A stretch of DNA of 64,000 nt from Pseudomonas allokribbensis (GTDB taxonomy: Bacteria; Pseudomonadota; Gammaproteobacteria; Pseudomonadales; Pseudomonadaceae). The first letter of the stretch is position 1; each line of letters starts with the position of its first letter. Positions 35,627-44,171 of the stretch are shown one piece after another. The position numbers were made by a program, and so were the translations under genes. Where the stretch lies: NCBI RefSeq assembly GCF_014863605.1, contig NZ_CP062252.1:3295001-3359000 (forward strand), read 5' to 3'. Under the pieces are notes generated by a model. The model was not told where the DNA came from. It made no database searches and saw only the letters and a list, made by a program, of their open reading frames with translations.

Positions 35627-36247
35627 TCAAGGCATGAGGCTGCGCAAGATGAGGTTCGAGGTGAGCGTGGGCGCGATCTCGACGTAATCGAGGTTGTACT
35701 GCAGAAGCAATGGGTTGACGAATGGTCGCAGCGTGAGATGGATCGCTTCCACCGTCTCGTCCAGCGGCGTCTTGCGTTCAAACTCGCCAACCTCTCGCCC
35801 CTCTCGCACTATTTGCGCCAGGAAACGTTTGATCTGTGCGTCATAAGCCTGCGTGCTGGGCCAGCTTTCCGAGGCCGCGAACGCTGCAATGTCATAGAGT
35901 TTCCGGTCGTTGAAGAACAGATTCACACCGGTAGCCATCACCGTTTTGACCAAACGTCGAAAGCGCTCCGTCGGCGTCAGACCTTCTACATTGATAGCCT
36001 GCTCCACCGCCCGGACGATTTCTGCCAGGCAGTTTGCGCAGATAGCCTCACCGATCGCCTGCTTGGAATCAAAAAACTTGTAGATGTAAGCCTTGGAAAA
36101 ACCGATGGCTTTCGCCAGGTCGGAAACCGTTGTTTTGCCGTAGCCGTATTGACTGAAGTGTTCATTGGCTGCCGCGACAATCTGATCACGAATGTCGTGA
36201 TCGACTGGGCCACGTGGGCCGGGCGAGGATATTGATGGCTGATTCAT
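35627..36247 (-). CDS. TetR-family regulator of the pump and FadL-like genes
   Basis: 206 residues: a TetR helix-turn-helix (about 18-65; DQIVAAANEHFSQYGYGKTTVSDLAKAIGFSKAYIYKFFDSK) and an all-helical ligand domain (about 85-200). Members of this group repress efflux genes until a ligand binds. The 24-bp palindrome GTGACC-N12-RGTCAC lies 39 bases upstream of its own start and before three other transcription units of this segment, which argues that this protein, rather than the TetR protein at 36374, binds it. Confidence 0.88.
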   Translation of the reverse strand: MNQPSISSPGPRGPVDHDIRDQIVAAANEHFSQYGYGKTTVSDLAKAIGFSKAYIYKFFDSKQAIGEAICANCLAEIVRAVEQAINVEGLTPTERFRRLVKTVMATGVNLFFNDRKLYDIAAFAASESWPSTQAYDAQIKRFLAQIVREGREVGEFERKTPLDETVEAIHLTLRPFVNPLLLQYNLDYVEIAPTLTSNLILRSLMP

Positions 36248-36285
36248 GTGAGTAGCTTACTCACCCTGTCGAGGACTTACAAATC

Positions 36286-36309
36286 GTGACCAATAGAAAA
36301 TATAGTCAC
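36286..36309. promoter_or_regulatory. TetR-type operator 4, upstream of tetR itself
   Basis: GTGACC-N12-AGTCAC, 39 bases before the tetR start on the minus strand. This suggests autoregulation. Confidence 0.75.
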
Positions 36310-36373
36310 GAATCGAACATTCGCAAACCCTGACTGATCGGATGGAAACGGGTAACCGCCGAAAGCCGTCCTT

Positions 36374-36970
36374 CTACAGCGTTTCCACGCTGTCGACGGG
36401 CAACACCGGTAATGAAGCAAGCATTTCAGCGCGGCATGCCTCAAGGATTTCATCCGCCAATGCGGAATCATCCGGACAGGCGCGTGACAAGACAATTGCG
36501 CCGACCGCACGCGACAGCAAGTCGATCATTTTCTTTCTCCCCTCACCCTCCGCGGCATCCGGCCCTGTCGGATATTTTTCCCCGAGGGTTTGCAGGGTGT
36601 GTTCAATGCCTTCGGCAAACGTCGCTTTCACATCGTCCGTCTGACGCGCCGCGTCGCCACACAGTGCGGCCATAGTGCAACCGCTGCCGCGTCCGTCACG
36701 ATGTTCTCTATTCACATAGACGTTGATGAATCCGGGAACATCGAGCGCCTGGGCGCCGGTCAACGATTTGCCAAGACTGCAGGCCGAGGCTTCGACCATC
36801 AGGTCGGCCTTCGAACCGAAATGCTTGTAGAAGCCTCCATGGGTGAAACCGGCAGCCGCCATGAGATCTGCCACACCGACGCCGTCAAAACCGCGCTCAC
36901 GGAACAGCTCTGAGGCCGTTTCAACGATGTGCTCTCGATTGGCCTGCGCCTTGGCCTTGGTCACTCTCAC
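36374..36970 (-). CDS. TetR/AcrR-family regulator, divergent from the OYE gene
   Basis: 198 residues: a helix-turn-helix (about 10-58, REHIVETASELFRERGFDGVGVADLMAAAGFTHGGFYKHFGSK) and a C-terminal ligand domain with a Cys in GSGCTMAALCGD. It is divergent from the old-yellow-enzyme gene with 149 bases between, the usual layout for a repressor of a detoxifying reductase cluster. The GTGACC palindrome is absent from that spacer. A TTGACA at 37042-37047 may be the -35 of the reductase promoter. Redox or electrophile sensing through the cysteines is possible but unproven. Confidence 0.85.
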   Translation of the reverse strand: MRVTKAKAQANREHIVETASELFRERGFDGVGVADLMAAAGFTHGGFYKHFGSKADLMVEASACSLGKSLTGAQALDVPGFINVYVNREHRDGRGSGCTMAALCGDAARQTDDVKATFAEGIEHTLQTLGEKYPTGPDAAEGEGRKKMIDLLSRAVGAIVLSRACPDDSALADEILEACRAEMLASLPVLPVDSVETL

Positions 36971-37119
36971 TTGCAGTACCTCGTGTTTACCGGGAGATCA
37001 TGCGCCCAATCATACATAGATGTTGGTCATAATCAAAACCGTTGACAGTTTAGATTTCGATCATCATCCTAATTGAACGCACCACCGATCTCCATCAACG
37101 GGCACGGAAGAAACTCCAG

Positions 37120-38199
37120 ATGACCAACCAGAACCTGTTCACCTCTTACACCCTTGGTAGCCTCGCGCTGTCGAACCGCGTCGTTCTCGCACCGCTGACA
37201 CGCAACCGCGCAGGCCAGGGCTTTGTGCCCAGTGAATTCGCGGCCGCCTATTACAGCCAACGCGCCAGCGCCGGCTTGCTGATCAGCGAAGCTACACAGG
37301 TTTCTCGACAGGGTCAGGGTTATCAGGACACCCCCGGCATCTATACGCAGGCGCAGATCGATGGCTGGCGCACAGTCACCGACGCCGTTCACGCCAAGGG
37401 CGGAAAAATCTTCCTGCAACTGTGGCATGTCGGACGCGTCTCACACGTTGATCTGCAAGAAAACGGCGCCGCCCCCGTGGCCCCTTCTGCACTGCGTGCC
37501 GCTACCAAAGTGTTCGTCAACAACCGCTTTGAAGACGTCTCCGAACCCCGCGCCCTGGAAACCAGCGAACTGCCGGGGATCGTCTCCGATTTCCGCCAGG
37601 CTGCGGCTAACGCGGTCGATGCCGGGTTCGATGGCGTGGAGATTCACGGTGCAAACGGCTACTTGCTGGATCAGTTCCTCAAGGACAGCGCCAATCTGCG
37701 AACCGATGCTTACGGCGGTTCGATTGAAAATCGTGCGCGTCTGTTGCTCGAAGTGACGGCGGCTGTCGTCAATGAGATCGGCGCGGATCGCACCGGTGTG
37801 CGCCTGTCTCCCGTGTCCCCGGCCAACGGCGTCTCCAGCAGCGATCCGCAGGCGCAATTCGATTACGTCGTCGAGCAACTCGACGCCCTCCGTGTGGTTT
37901 ACCTGCACGTGGTCGAAGGCGCGACCGGCGGCCCGCGCGACGTGGCCCCTTTCGATTTCGGCGCCCTGCGCCAGCGTTTCAAAAACACCTATATCGCCAA
38001 CAACGGCTATGACCTCGACCTGGCGACTGCGAGTCTCGCCGAAGACCAGGCCGATCTGATCGCCTTCGGTCGCCCGTTCATTGCCAACCCGGATCTGGTG
38101 GAGCGCCTCAAACAGGGGGCGCCGCTGTCCGCGTTCAATCCCGCCACCCTGTATGGCGGCGGCGCGGCGGGCTACATCGACTACCCGACGCTGGCTTAA
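37120..38199 (+). CDS. Old yellow enzyme family alkene reductase
   Basis: 359 residues, TIM-barrel FMN enzyme. The opening LFTSYTLGSLALSNRVVLAPLTRNRA, the substrate-binding pair in EIHGANGYLLDQFL (His/Asn), the AYGGSIENRARLLLEV stretch and LIAFGRPFIANPDLVERL are all typical. It reduces activated C=C bonds in enones, nitrate esters or maleimides using NAD(P)H. A GGAAG ribosome site precedes the ATG. It leads a same-strand cluster with an SDR, a hydrolase and an MDR dehydrogenase. Confidence 0.9.
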   Translation: MTNQNLFTSYTLGSLALSNRVVLAPLTRNRAGQGFVPSEFAAAYYSQRASAGLLISEATQVSRQGQGYQDTPGIYTQAQIDGWRTVTDAVHAKGGKIFLQLWHVGRVSHVDLQENGAAPVAPSALRAATKVFVNNRFEDVSEPRALETSELPGIVSDFRQAAANAVDAGFDGVEIHGANGYLLDQFLKDSANLRTDAYGGSIENRARLLLEVTAAVVNEIGADRTGVRLSPVSPANGVSSSDPQAQFDYVVEQLDALRVVYLHVVEGATGGPRDVAPFDFGALRQRFKNTYIANNGYDLDLATASLAEDQADLIAFGRPFIANPDLVERLKQGAPLSAFNPATLYGGGAAGYIDYPTLA

Positions 38200-38259
38200 A
38201 CGAGCGCCAGCGCAAGCTGAGCGCGTTCTGTTTCTCACCTCCTGAAAGAGAGATACCCC

Positions 38260-39048
38260 ATGAGCACTCGCCCTACTGTTCTCATCACCGGCGCCTCCAC
38301 CGGCATTGGCGCCGTGTACGCCGAACGCTTCGCCAAACGTGGCCACGATCTGGTTCTGGTCGCCCGCGACAAGGCTCGCCTGGACACACTTGCAGCGCGA
38401 TTGCGCAGCGAGCACGACGTCGCCGTCGATGTCATCCCGGCAGACCTGACCCAACTCAGCGATCTCACCACCGTTGAAAGCCGCCTGCGCGACGACGCCC
38501 GCATCGGCATTCTCGTCAATAACGCCGGCGCCGCGCTGTCCGGCCACTTCGTCGACCAAAGCACCGACAGCGTTGCGCAACTGGTTGCCCTCAACACCAC
38601 GGCATTGGTGCGGCTCGCCAGCGCCATCGCCCCACGCCTGGCCAAGGCCGGCGATGGTGCGATCATCAACATCGGTTCGGTGGTGGGTCTGGCGCCGGAG
38701 TTCGGCATGACGGTCTACGGTGCGACCAAGGCCTTTGTGCTGTTCCTGTCCCAGGGCCTGAGCCTGGAGCTTTCGCCTCAGGGCGTCTACGTGCAGGCCG
38801 TGTTGCCCGCCGCCACCCGCACGGAAATCTGGGATCGCTCCGGCGTCGACATCAATACGCTGAGCGAAATCATGGAAGTGGGTGACCTGGTGGATGCCGC
38901 TCTGGTCGGCTTCGATCGTCGCGAACCTGTGACCATCCCGCCGCTGCACGAAGCTGAGCGCTGGGATGACCTGCAGGGCGCACGCCAGGGCCTGCTGGGG
39001 CAAATCCGCCAGTCTGCGGTCGCCCAACGCTACCAGACGCCACAGTGA
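38260..39048 (+). CDS. Short-chain dehydrogenase/reductase
   Basis: 262 residues with the classical SDR features: TGASTGIG (residues 10-17), NNAGA (about 87-91), the catalytic Ser in NIGSVVG (about 140) and YGATK (about 153-157). It is NAD(P)-dependent and the substrate is unknown. It lies 60 bases after the alkene reductase gene and is probably co-transcribed with it. Confidence 0.88.
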   Translation: MSTRPTVLITGASTGIGAVYAERFAKRGHDLVLVARDKARLDTLAARLRSEHDVAVDVIPADLTQLSDLTTVESRLRDDARIGILVNNAGAALSGHFVDQSTDSVAQLVALNTTALVRLASAIAPRLAKAGDGAIINIGSVVGLAPEFGMTVYGATKAFVLFLSQGLSLELSPQGVYVQAVLPAATRTEIWDRSGVDINTLSEIMEVGDLVDAALVGFDRREPVTIPPLHEAERWDDLQGARQGLLGQIRQSAVAQRYQTPQ

Positions 39049-39130
39049 TTTTTTGCTAGCGAGCATTCGCGGCAGATTCGATGCAGGCACATGGCATTGC
39101 ATCGAATCCTGCCCGCTGGCCGGAGTGACT

Positions 39131-40000
39131 ATGAGTTCAATGCAGACAAATTCCCGCTCGGGTTCGCCGACGTTATTCATCGACGCGGCGAACCAGTCGA
39201 TCACGGTCAACGGCATTCCCTTCGCCTACCGCGACACTGGGCCCGCAACCGGCATGCCCCTGGTACTGTTCAACCATTGGGGCGCAGTGCTGGACAACTT
39301 CGACCCCGCGATCATCGATGGCCTGGCGCAAACCAGACGCGTCATCACCACCGACTATCGCGGCATCGGCAACTCGGGTGGAACCGCGCCACTGACGGTG
39401 GGCGAAATGGCCGACGATGCCATCCAGCTGATCAGGGCGCTGGGGCTGAAAACCGTGGATGTGCTCGGTTTCTCCCTCGGAGGTTTCGTCGCTCAGGACA
39501 TTGCCCTCAAGGCGCCTGACTTGGTACGCCGGTTGATTCTGACCGGTACTGGACCGGCGGGCGGCACCGGCATCGACAAGGTCGGCACAGTGTCATGGCC
39601 ATTGATCCTCAAAGGTTTGCTGACCCTGCGCGATCCCAAGTTCTACCTTTTCTTCACCTCGTCGGCCAATGGGCGACGGTCTGCCTCGCAGTATTTAAGA
39701 CGCCTCAAGGCACGCAAGAAAAATCGCGACAAGGGCCCGACGCCCCGCGCTTTCCTGCGGCAATTGAAAGCCATCACGGCGTGGGGCAGACAACCGCGAC
39801 AAGCGCTTGGACGCTTGCGCACGCCGACGCTGGTCGTCAACGGCGACAACGACATCATGGTGCCCAGCGTTAACTCGTTTGAACTGGCCAGGCTTATCCC
39901 CAACGCACAGTTGGTGATTTATGAGGATGCCGGGCACGGTGGGATTTTCCAGCATCACGCCGACTTTGTGACCAAGGCGCAGGCGTTTCTCGATGCTTGA
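39131..40000 (+). CDS. Alpha/beta-fold hydrolase
   Basis: 289 residues from ATG 39131, which follows GGAG at the right distance; an upstream in-frame start has no ribosome site. The nucleophile elbow is GFSLGG, the acid is in NGDNDIMVP and the base His in EDAGHGGIFQH, giving a complete catalytic triad. It resembles haloperoxidase or esterase-like hydrolases. It belongs to the gene cluster starting at 37120. Confidence 0.85.
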   Translation: MSSMQTNSRSGSPTLFIDAANQSITVNGIPFAYRDTGPATGMPLVLFNHWGAVLDNFDPAIIDGLAQTRRVITTDYRGIGNSGGTAPLTVGEMADDAIQLIRALGLKTVDVLGFSLGGFVAQDIALKAPDLVRRLILTGTGPAGGTGIDKVGTVSWPLILKGLLTLRDPKFYLFFTSSANGRRSASQYLRRLKARKKNRDKGPTPRAFLRQLKAITAWGRQPRQALGRLRTPTLVVNGDNDIMVPSVNSFELARLIPNAQLVIYEDAGHGGIFQHHADFVTKAQAFLDA

Positions 40001-40068
40001 CCACGTCACGCAGCAACACCGCAACCCCACCGACTACCCTCCGTATAACCAGCAAGAGCCGCACAACG

Positions 40069-41067
40069 ATGAAAGCATTTCTGATTGATGGCTATGGCAA
40101 GAACCCCGGACGCATTGGCGAAGCGCCCGCCCCTGCAGTCGGTGCCCACGACGTCTTGATCGAGGGCCATGCGAGCAGTGTCAACGTGCTGGATTCGAAG
40201 ATCAGCAAAGGCGACTTCAAGCTGATTCTGCCCTATGCCTTTCCGTTGATATTGGGCAATGACCTGGCGGGGGTTGTGGTTGAAGTCGGCCCGGAGGTGA
40301 CACGCTTCAAACCGGGAGACGAGGTATACGCTCGCCCGCCCGAAGCGCGGATCGGGACGTTCGCCCAATTGATCGCCGTGAACGAAAACGCGGTCGCCCT
40401 GAAACCCGCCAATACCGACATGGCACAAGCCGCATCCCTGCCCTTGGTTGCACTGACCGCCTGGCAAGTACTGGTTGAAACCGCCCGGCTGCAAAAGGGC
40501 CAGAAAGTGCTGATTCACGCGGGTTCCGGCGGCGTCGGCACAATTGCGATTCAGCTTGCCAAACACCTCGGTGCGTTTGTCGCCACAACTACCAGCACCG
40601 CCAATGTCGAATGGGTCAAGGCGCTGGGGGCCGATCTAGTCATCGACTATAAACAGCAGAACTTCGAAAATGTGCTGCGTCACTACGACGTGGTGCTGAA
40701 CAGCCTTGGCGCCGACGTGCTGGAGAAATCACTCGCGGTCCTGAAACCCGGTGGTCAACTCATTTCCATCTCGGGCCCACCCACTGTGCAGTTCGCGAGG
40801 GAGCAAGGATTGTCCTGGCCATTGCAGCAAGTCATGCGACTGCTGAGCCTTGGCATTCGTCGCAAAGCGCGCAAGCAGGATGTCAGCTACGCGTTCGTGT
40901 TCATGCGGGCCAATGGCGCTCAACTGCAACAAATCACCGCGCTCGTGGAGGACGGGATCATCAAACCAGTGGTTGATCGTTCCTTCCCCTTTGAATCAAC
41001 GGCTGAAGCATTGAAGTACGTTGAGCAGGGACGCGCCAAGGGCAAGGTCGTTGTTTCGCTCAAATGA
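40069..41067 (+). CDS. MDR-family NADP-dependent alcohol dehydrogenase/quinone oxidoreductase
   Basis: 332 residues: a GroES-like N-terminal domain (PAVGAHDVLIEGHASSVN, GNDLAGVVVEVGPEV) and a Rossmann domain with HAGSGGVGTIAIQLAK. The zinc-ligand cysteines of classical alcohol dehydrogenases are absent, as in zeta-crystallin-type enone or quinone reductases. It is last in the OYE cluster. Together with the alkene reductase and SDR it suggests handling of reactive carbonyl compounds. Confidence 0.88.
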   Translation: MKAFLIDGYGKNPGRIGEAPAPAVGAHDVLIEGHASSVNVLDSKISKGDFKLILPYAFPLILGNDLAGVVVEVGPEVTRFKPGDEVYARPPEARIGTFAQLIAVNENAVALKPANTDMAQAASLPLVALTAWQVLVETARLQKGQKVLIHAGSGGVGTIAIQLAKHLGAFVATTTSTANVEWVKALGADLVIDYKQQNFENVLRHYDVVLNSLGADVLEKSLAVLKPGGQLISISGPPTVQFAREQGLSWPLQQVMRLLSLGIRRKARKQDVSYAFVFMRANGAQLQQITALVEDGIIKPVVDRSFPFESTAEALKYVEQGRAKGKVVVSLK

Positions 41068-41240
41068 CCACGCCGCCTACTCATGAGTCGACCATAGAAA
41101 CTGCACAGCTTTTACTGCTTGAGCGCTCATCATCCGAAGTGATTTCGCCAGAGGTGCAGGAACAGCAAGCGCCGCAACCGGATGTTGCGCGGGTTGAACC
41201 GCCCGTTATCGTTTGGCGCAGTTTGATGCTTGAGCCATAA
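41064..41240 (+). CDS. Small hypothetical protein coupled to the MDR gene
   Basis: 58 residues. Its ATG overlaps the MDR stop codon (ATGA), the classic sign of translational coupling, and it runs to a TAA at 41238-41240. The sequence is Pro/Glu/Val-rich (MTTPPTHESTIETAQLLLLE) with no domain or signal that I recognise. It may be a chance open frame. Confidence 0.3.
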   Translation: MTTPPTHESTIETAQLLLLERSSSEVISPEVQEQQAPQPDVARVEPPVIVWRSLMLEP

Positions 41241-41266
41241 GGCGAAACCGGTTGCAGGTGATCTCG

Positions 41267-42475
41267 TCAGGCTGTCGCGTTCGGCTCGACAAGATGAACT
41301 TCCGTGGCATTGCGTCCGGCCAGCCAGGCCAGCACAGATGCGGCGACCAGGACAGCGGCGCTAAGCTCGAAGATGGCTTTGTAGCCGCTCAAATCAAAGG
41401 CCAGACCGCCAATGATTGCGCCGCCGGCGATCGCTAGTTGGACGATGGCCACCAGCAAGCCGCCTCCGGCTTCCGCATCATCCGGGAGCGTCTGCGCCAT
41501 CCATGTCCACCAGCCGACCGGCGCGGCCGTGGCGACCAGCCCCCAGATTCCGAGCAACACGGCGGTCAGCACCGGTGATTTGCCGAAGCTGACCAACGCC
41601 AGCGCGATCACCGCCATGATCAGTGGAATGGCGGTCAGCGTGCGGTAGAGGCCGCGACCGATAAACCGTTCGATCAGAAAGGTGCCGATAAAACCTGCCA
41701 CTCCAAGCCCCAGCAGCATGAAGGACAAGGTTGAGACACTGACGCCGGTCACGCCCTCAAGAAATGGCCGCAGGTAGGTGAACAGCATGAACTGGCCCAT
41801 GAAAAACACGCTGACGGCGACCATGCCCAAGGCCACTGGCAACTGTTTCATTAGTCGCAGAACGTTGCCGCTACCGGCCTGGCGCTCGGCCTTGAAGGAC
41901 GGCAGGCTGATCAGCAGCCACACGGCGGCCAGCACTGCGACTGGAACCACACAGAAGAACGCGCCACGCCAGCCGATCAGCGAACCAAGAAAACTGCCCG
42001 CCGGAGCGGCGATGACCGTGGCCAGCGCGTTACCGCCATTGACGATGGCCAGCGCTCGCGAAACCTGTTCAGGCTGCACCAGACGCATTGCAGTCGCCGC
42101 CGACAATGACCAGAAACCACCAATCGCTATCCCGATCAACGCACGTCCAAACATGAATGACGGGTAGCCCGGCGCGACCGCGACGACCGTACCGGAGACG
42201 ATCATCAACAAGGTCAGGCCCAGCAGCAGCTTCTTGCGTTCGACGCGAGCGGCGACCGAGGCAATCAGCAGGCTGGTGATCAAGGCAAAGGCACCGGACA
42301 CGGAAATCCCCTGCCCGGCCTGGCCTTCGGTGATATGCAGGTCGGCTGCAATCGGCGTCAGCAGGCTGACCGGCATGAACTCTGAAGCGACCAGAGCGAA
42401 TGCGGCCAACGACATGGCCAGCACAGCGCTCCAGCCGCCTGTTCTTTTAGAAGGATCTGTAGAAGGAAACGTCAT
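41267..42475 (-). CDS. MFS transporter, DHA1 type
   Basis: 402 residues from the ATG at 42475. An upstream ATG would add 37 residues without hydrophobic or conserved character. Twelve membrane segments are visible, with motif A between TM2 and TM3 (ASVAARVERKKLLL) and the TM5 motif-C-like GGNALATVIAAPAGSFLGSLIGWR. It resembles AraJ-type drug or sugar exporters. It is divergent from the AraC gene (230-base spacer), which may control it. Confidence 0.87.
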   Translation of the reverse strand: MTFPSTDPSKRTGGWSAVLAMSLAAFALVASEFMPVSLLTPIAADLHITEGQAGQGISVSGAFALITSLLIASVAARVERKKLLLGLTLLMIVSGTVVAVAPGYPSFMFGRALIGIAIGGFWSLSAATAMRLVQPEQVSRALAIVNGGNALATVIAAPAGSFLGSLIGWRGAFFCVVPVAVLAAVWLLISLPSFKAERQAGSGNVLRLMKQLPVALGMVAVSVFFMGQFMLFTYLRPFLEGVTGVSVSTLSFMLLGLGVAGFIGTFLIERFIGRGLYRTLTAIPLIMAVIALALVSFGKSPVLTAVLLGIWGLVATAAPVGWWTWMAQTLPDDAEAGGGLLVAIVQLAIAGGAIIGGLAFDLSGYKAIFELSAAVLVAASVLAWLAGRNATEVHLVEPNATA

Positions 42476-42705
42476 GGAAACTACCTGTGGTGCGAAAAAC
42501 CTGTGGATGTGATGCGCAGGGGGCAAGCAGCTTAAAGCTGATTCGGGCGCTGCCCCTGTAACAGATAGACACATTCTCCCGGTCAATCCGGCCCTTCCCT
42601 AGCGCATTCCTCTTGAATGCTTGCCTGATCCTCTGGCGATGCAGGGTGATGGATAGGAAACGTCTCGCGCGCGGATTAGAGTTCGGTCAACAGGAGTCAC
42701 CCGAC

Positions 42706-43638
42706 ATGATCCCTACCCCTCTGCCTCAGGAATCGCCTTTGGCGTTGCACATCGACCCGCACGTGAGCACACCGGGAGACTTCGCCACGGCCATACCCGG
42801 GCTGTCGCTGTTTCGTCGCGACCAGCCGGCGCCGCCCGTGGTGTGCATGATCGAACCCAGCCTGATTCTCGTGGGTCGCGGCGAAAAGCGCTTGTGGGTC
42901 GGTGGTGAGGGCTACAGCTACGACCCTTCACGGTTTCTGGTGACGTCGCTGGACCTGCCCGCCAACTCCGAAGTGATGCTCGCCAGTCCCGAACGGCCCT
43001 GTGTCGGCCTCGTGCTGAAACTGGATGTCAGCATGCTCGCCGAGGTCATCACCAAGAGCGGCTTACCGGCGAAGCGCCAGCCATCGACGGGCACGGGCGC
43101 CGCGATTGGCAGCCTGTCGTCCGCGCTGGAGGGCGCACTTGATCGCCTGCTGGCGTTGCTCGATGAGCCCGAGGCGATTCCGGTGCTGGCGCCGCTGATT
43201 CTGCGTGAAATCCACTATCGGCTGCTGCATACCGATCAAGGCGCACGGCTGCGGCAGATCACGGCCGTCGATGGTCAGGGTTATCGCATCGCCAAGGCGA
43301 TTGACTGGCTCAAGGTCAATTACACCGATGCCCTGCGCATCGACGATCTGGCCGCGCAGGTGCAGATGAGCGCGCCGACCTTTCACCATCATTTCCGCCA
43401 GCTCACCGGCATGAGTCCGCTGCAATACCAGAAATGGCTGCGGCTCAACGAAGCGCGGCGGCTGATGCTGGTCGAACGCCTCGACGTGTCGCGGGCGGCG
43501 TTTGCGGTCGGTTATGAAAGCCCTTCGCAGTTCAGCCGCGAATATGGCCGGCTGTTCGACACCGCGCCGAGTCGTGACATTGCCCTGTTGCGCGGGCAGC
43601 CATTCGAGGCAGAAGCGCTCGGCACAGTAGCGAATTGA
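42706..43638 (+). CDS. AraC-family regulator with AraC_N domain
   Basis: 310 residues from ATG 42706, which follows AGGAG; earlier in-frame starts lack a ribosome site. The N-terminal domain (about 10-180; TAIPGLSLFRRDQPAPPVVCMIEPSLILVGRGEK) is the AraC_N type often linked to aldehyde and alcohol dehydrogenases. The C-terminal double HTH (about 200-300) contains LAAQVQMSAPTFHHHFRQLTGMSPLQYQKWLRL. It sits between the MFS gene and the aldehyde oxidoreductase operon and could regulate either. Confidence 0.88.
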   Translation: MIPTPLPQESPLALHIDPHVSTPGDFATAIPGLSLFRRDQPAPPVVCMIEPSLILVGRGEKRLWVGGEGYSYDPSRFLVTSLDLPANSEVMLASPERPCVGLVLKLDVSMLAEVITKSGLPAKRQPSTGTGAAIGSLSSALEGALDRLLALLDEPEAIPVLAPLILREIHYRLLHTDQGARLRQITAVDGQGYRIAKAIDWLKVNYTDALRIDDLAAQVQMSAPTFHHHFRQLTGMSPLQYQKWLRLNEARRLMLVERLDVSRAAFAVGYESPSQFSREYGRLFDTAPSRDIALLRGQPFEAEALGTVAN

Positions 43639-43715
43639 ACGAAAAACGCTGATGCGCCTCGCCGCGTGTCACCGCTCATAACAATGCACGTCAACCGATG
43701 ATCAGCGGGTGAACC

Positions 43716-44171
43716 ATGGAACTACGAATCAACCAGAAGACCTATCAGGTCGATGCCGACGCCGACACGCCCTTGCTGTGGGTGATCCGCGATGATCTTG
43801 GCATGACCGGCACCAAGTACGGCTGCGGACTGGCGCAATGCGGCGCCTGCTCGGTGCTGGTGGACGGCAACGTCGTGCGTTCGTGCGTCACGCCGGTCGC
43901 GGGTGTGGTCGGCCGCGAGGTCACGACCATTGAGGCCATCGAAAGCGATGAAGTGGGCAAACGAGTGGTCTCGACCTGGGTCGATTTGCAGGTCGCTCAG
44001 TGCGGCTATTGCCAGTCCGGGCAGGTGATGGCCGCTACCGCGCTGCTCAAGCAAAACCCCAAGCCCAGTGATACGCAAATCGAGGCGGCGATGGTCAATC
44101 TGTGCCGCTGCGGAACGTACAACGCCATTCATGCCGCCGTGCATGAGCTGGCCGGCAAGGGAGACGCGTGA
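43716..44171 (+). CDS. 2Fe-2S subunit of a molybdenum aldehyde oxidoreductase
   Basis: 151 residues with two clusters: a plant-type site C37, C42, C45 and C57 (YGCGLAQCGACSVLVDG) and a C-terminal site C96, C99, C130 and C132 (AQCGYCQSGQ, NLCRCGTY). It passes electrons from the Mo centre to the cytochrome subunit. There is no signal peptide, so it must leave the cytoplasm with its Tat-exported partner. It is the first gene of the operon and its stop overlaps the next start by one base (TGATG). Confidence 0.92.
   Translation: MELRINQKTYQVDADADTPLLWVIRDDLGMTGTKYGCGLAQCGACSVLVDGNVVRSCVTPVAGVVGREVTTIEAIESDEVGKRVVSTWVDLQVAQCGYCQSGQVMAATALLKQNPKPSDTQIEAAMVNLCRCGTYNAIHAAVHELAGKGDA

Noticed and set aside
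37441..39216. 591-codon open frame opposite the OYE and SDR genes
   Set aside because: Spans two real genes and their spacer on the other strand; Gly/Ala/Arg/Val-rich translation typical of antisense GC-rich DNA.
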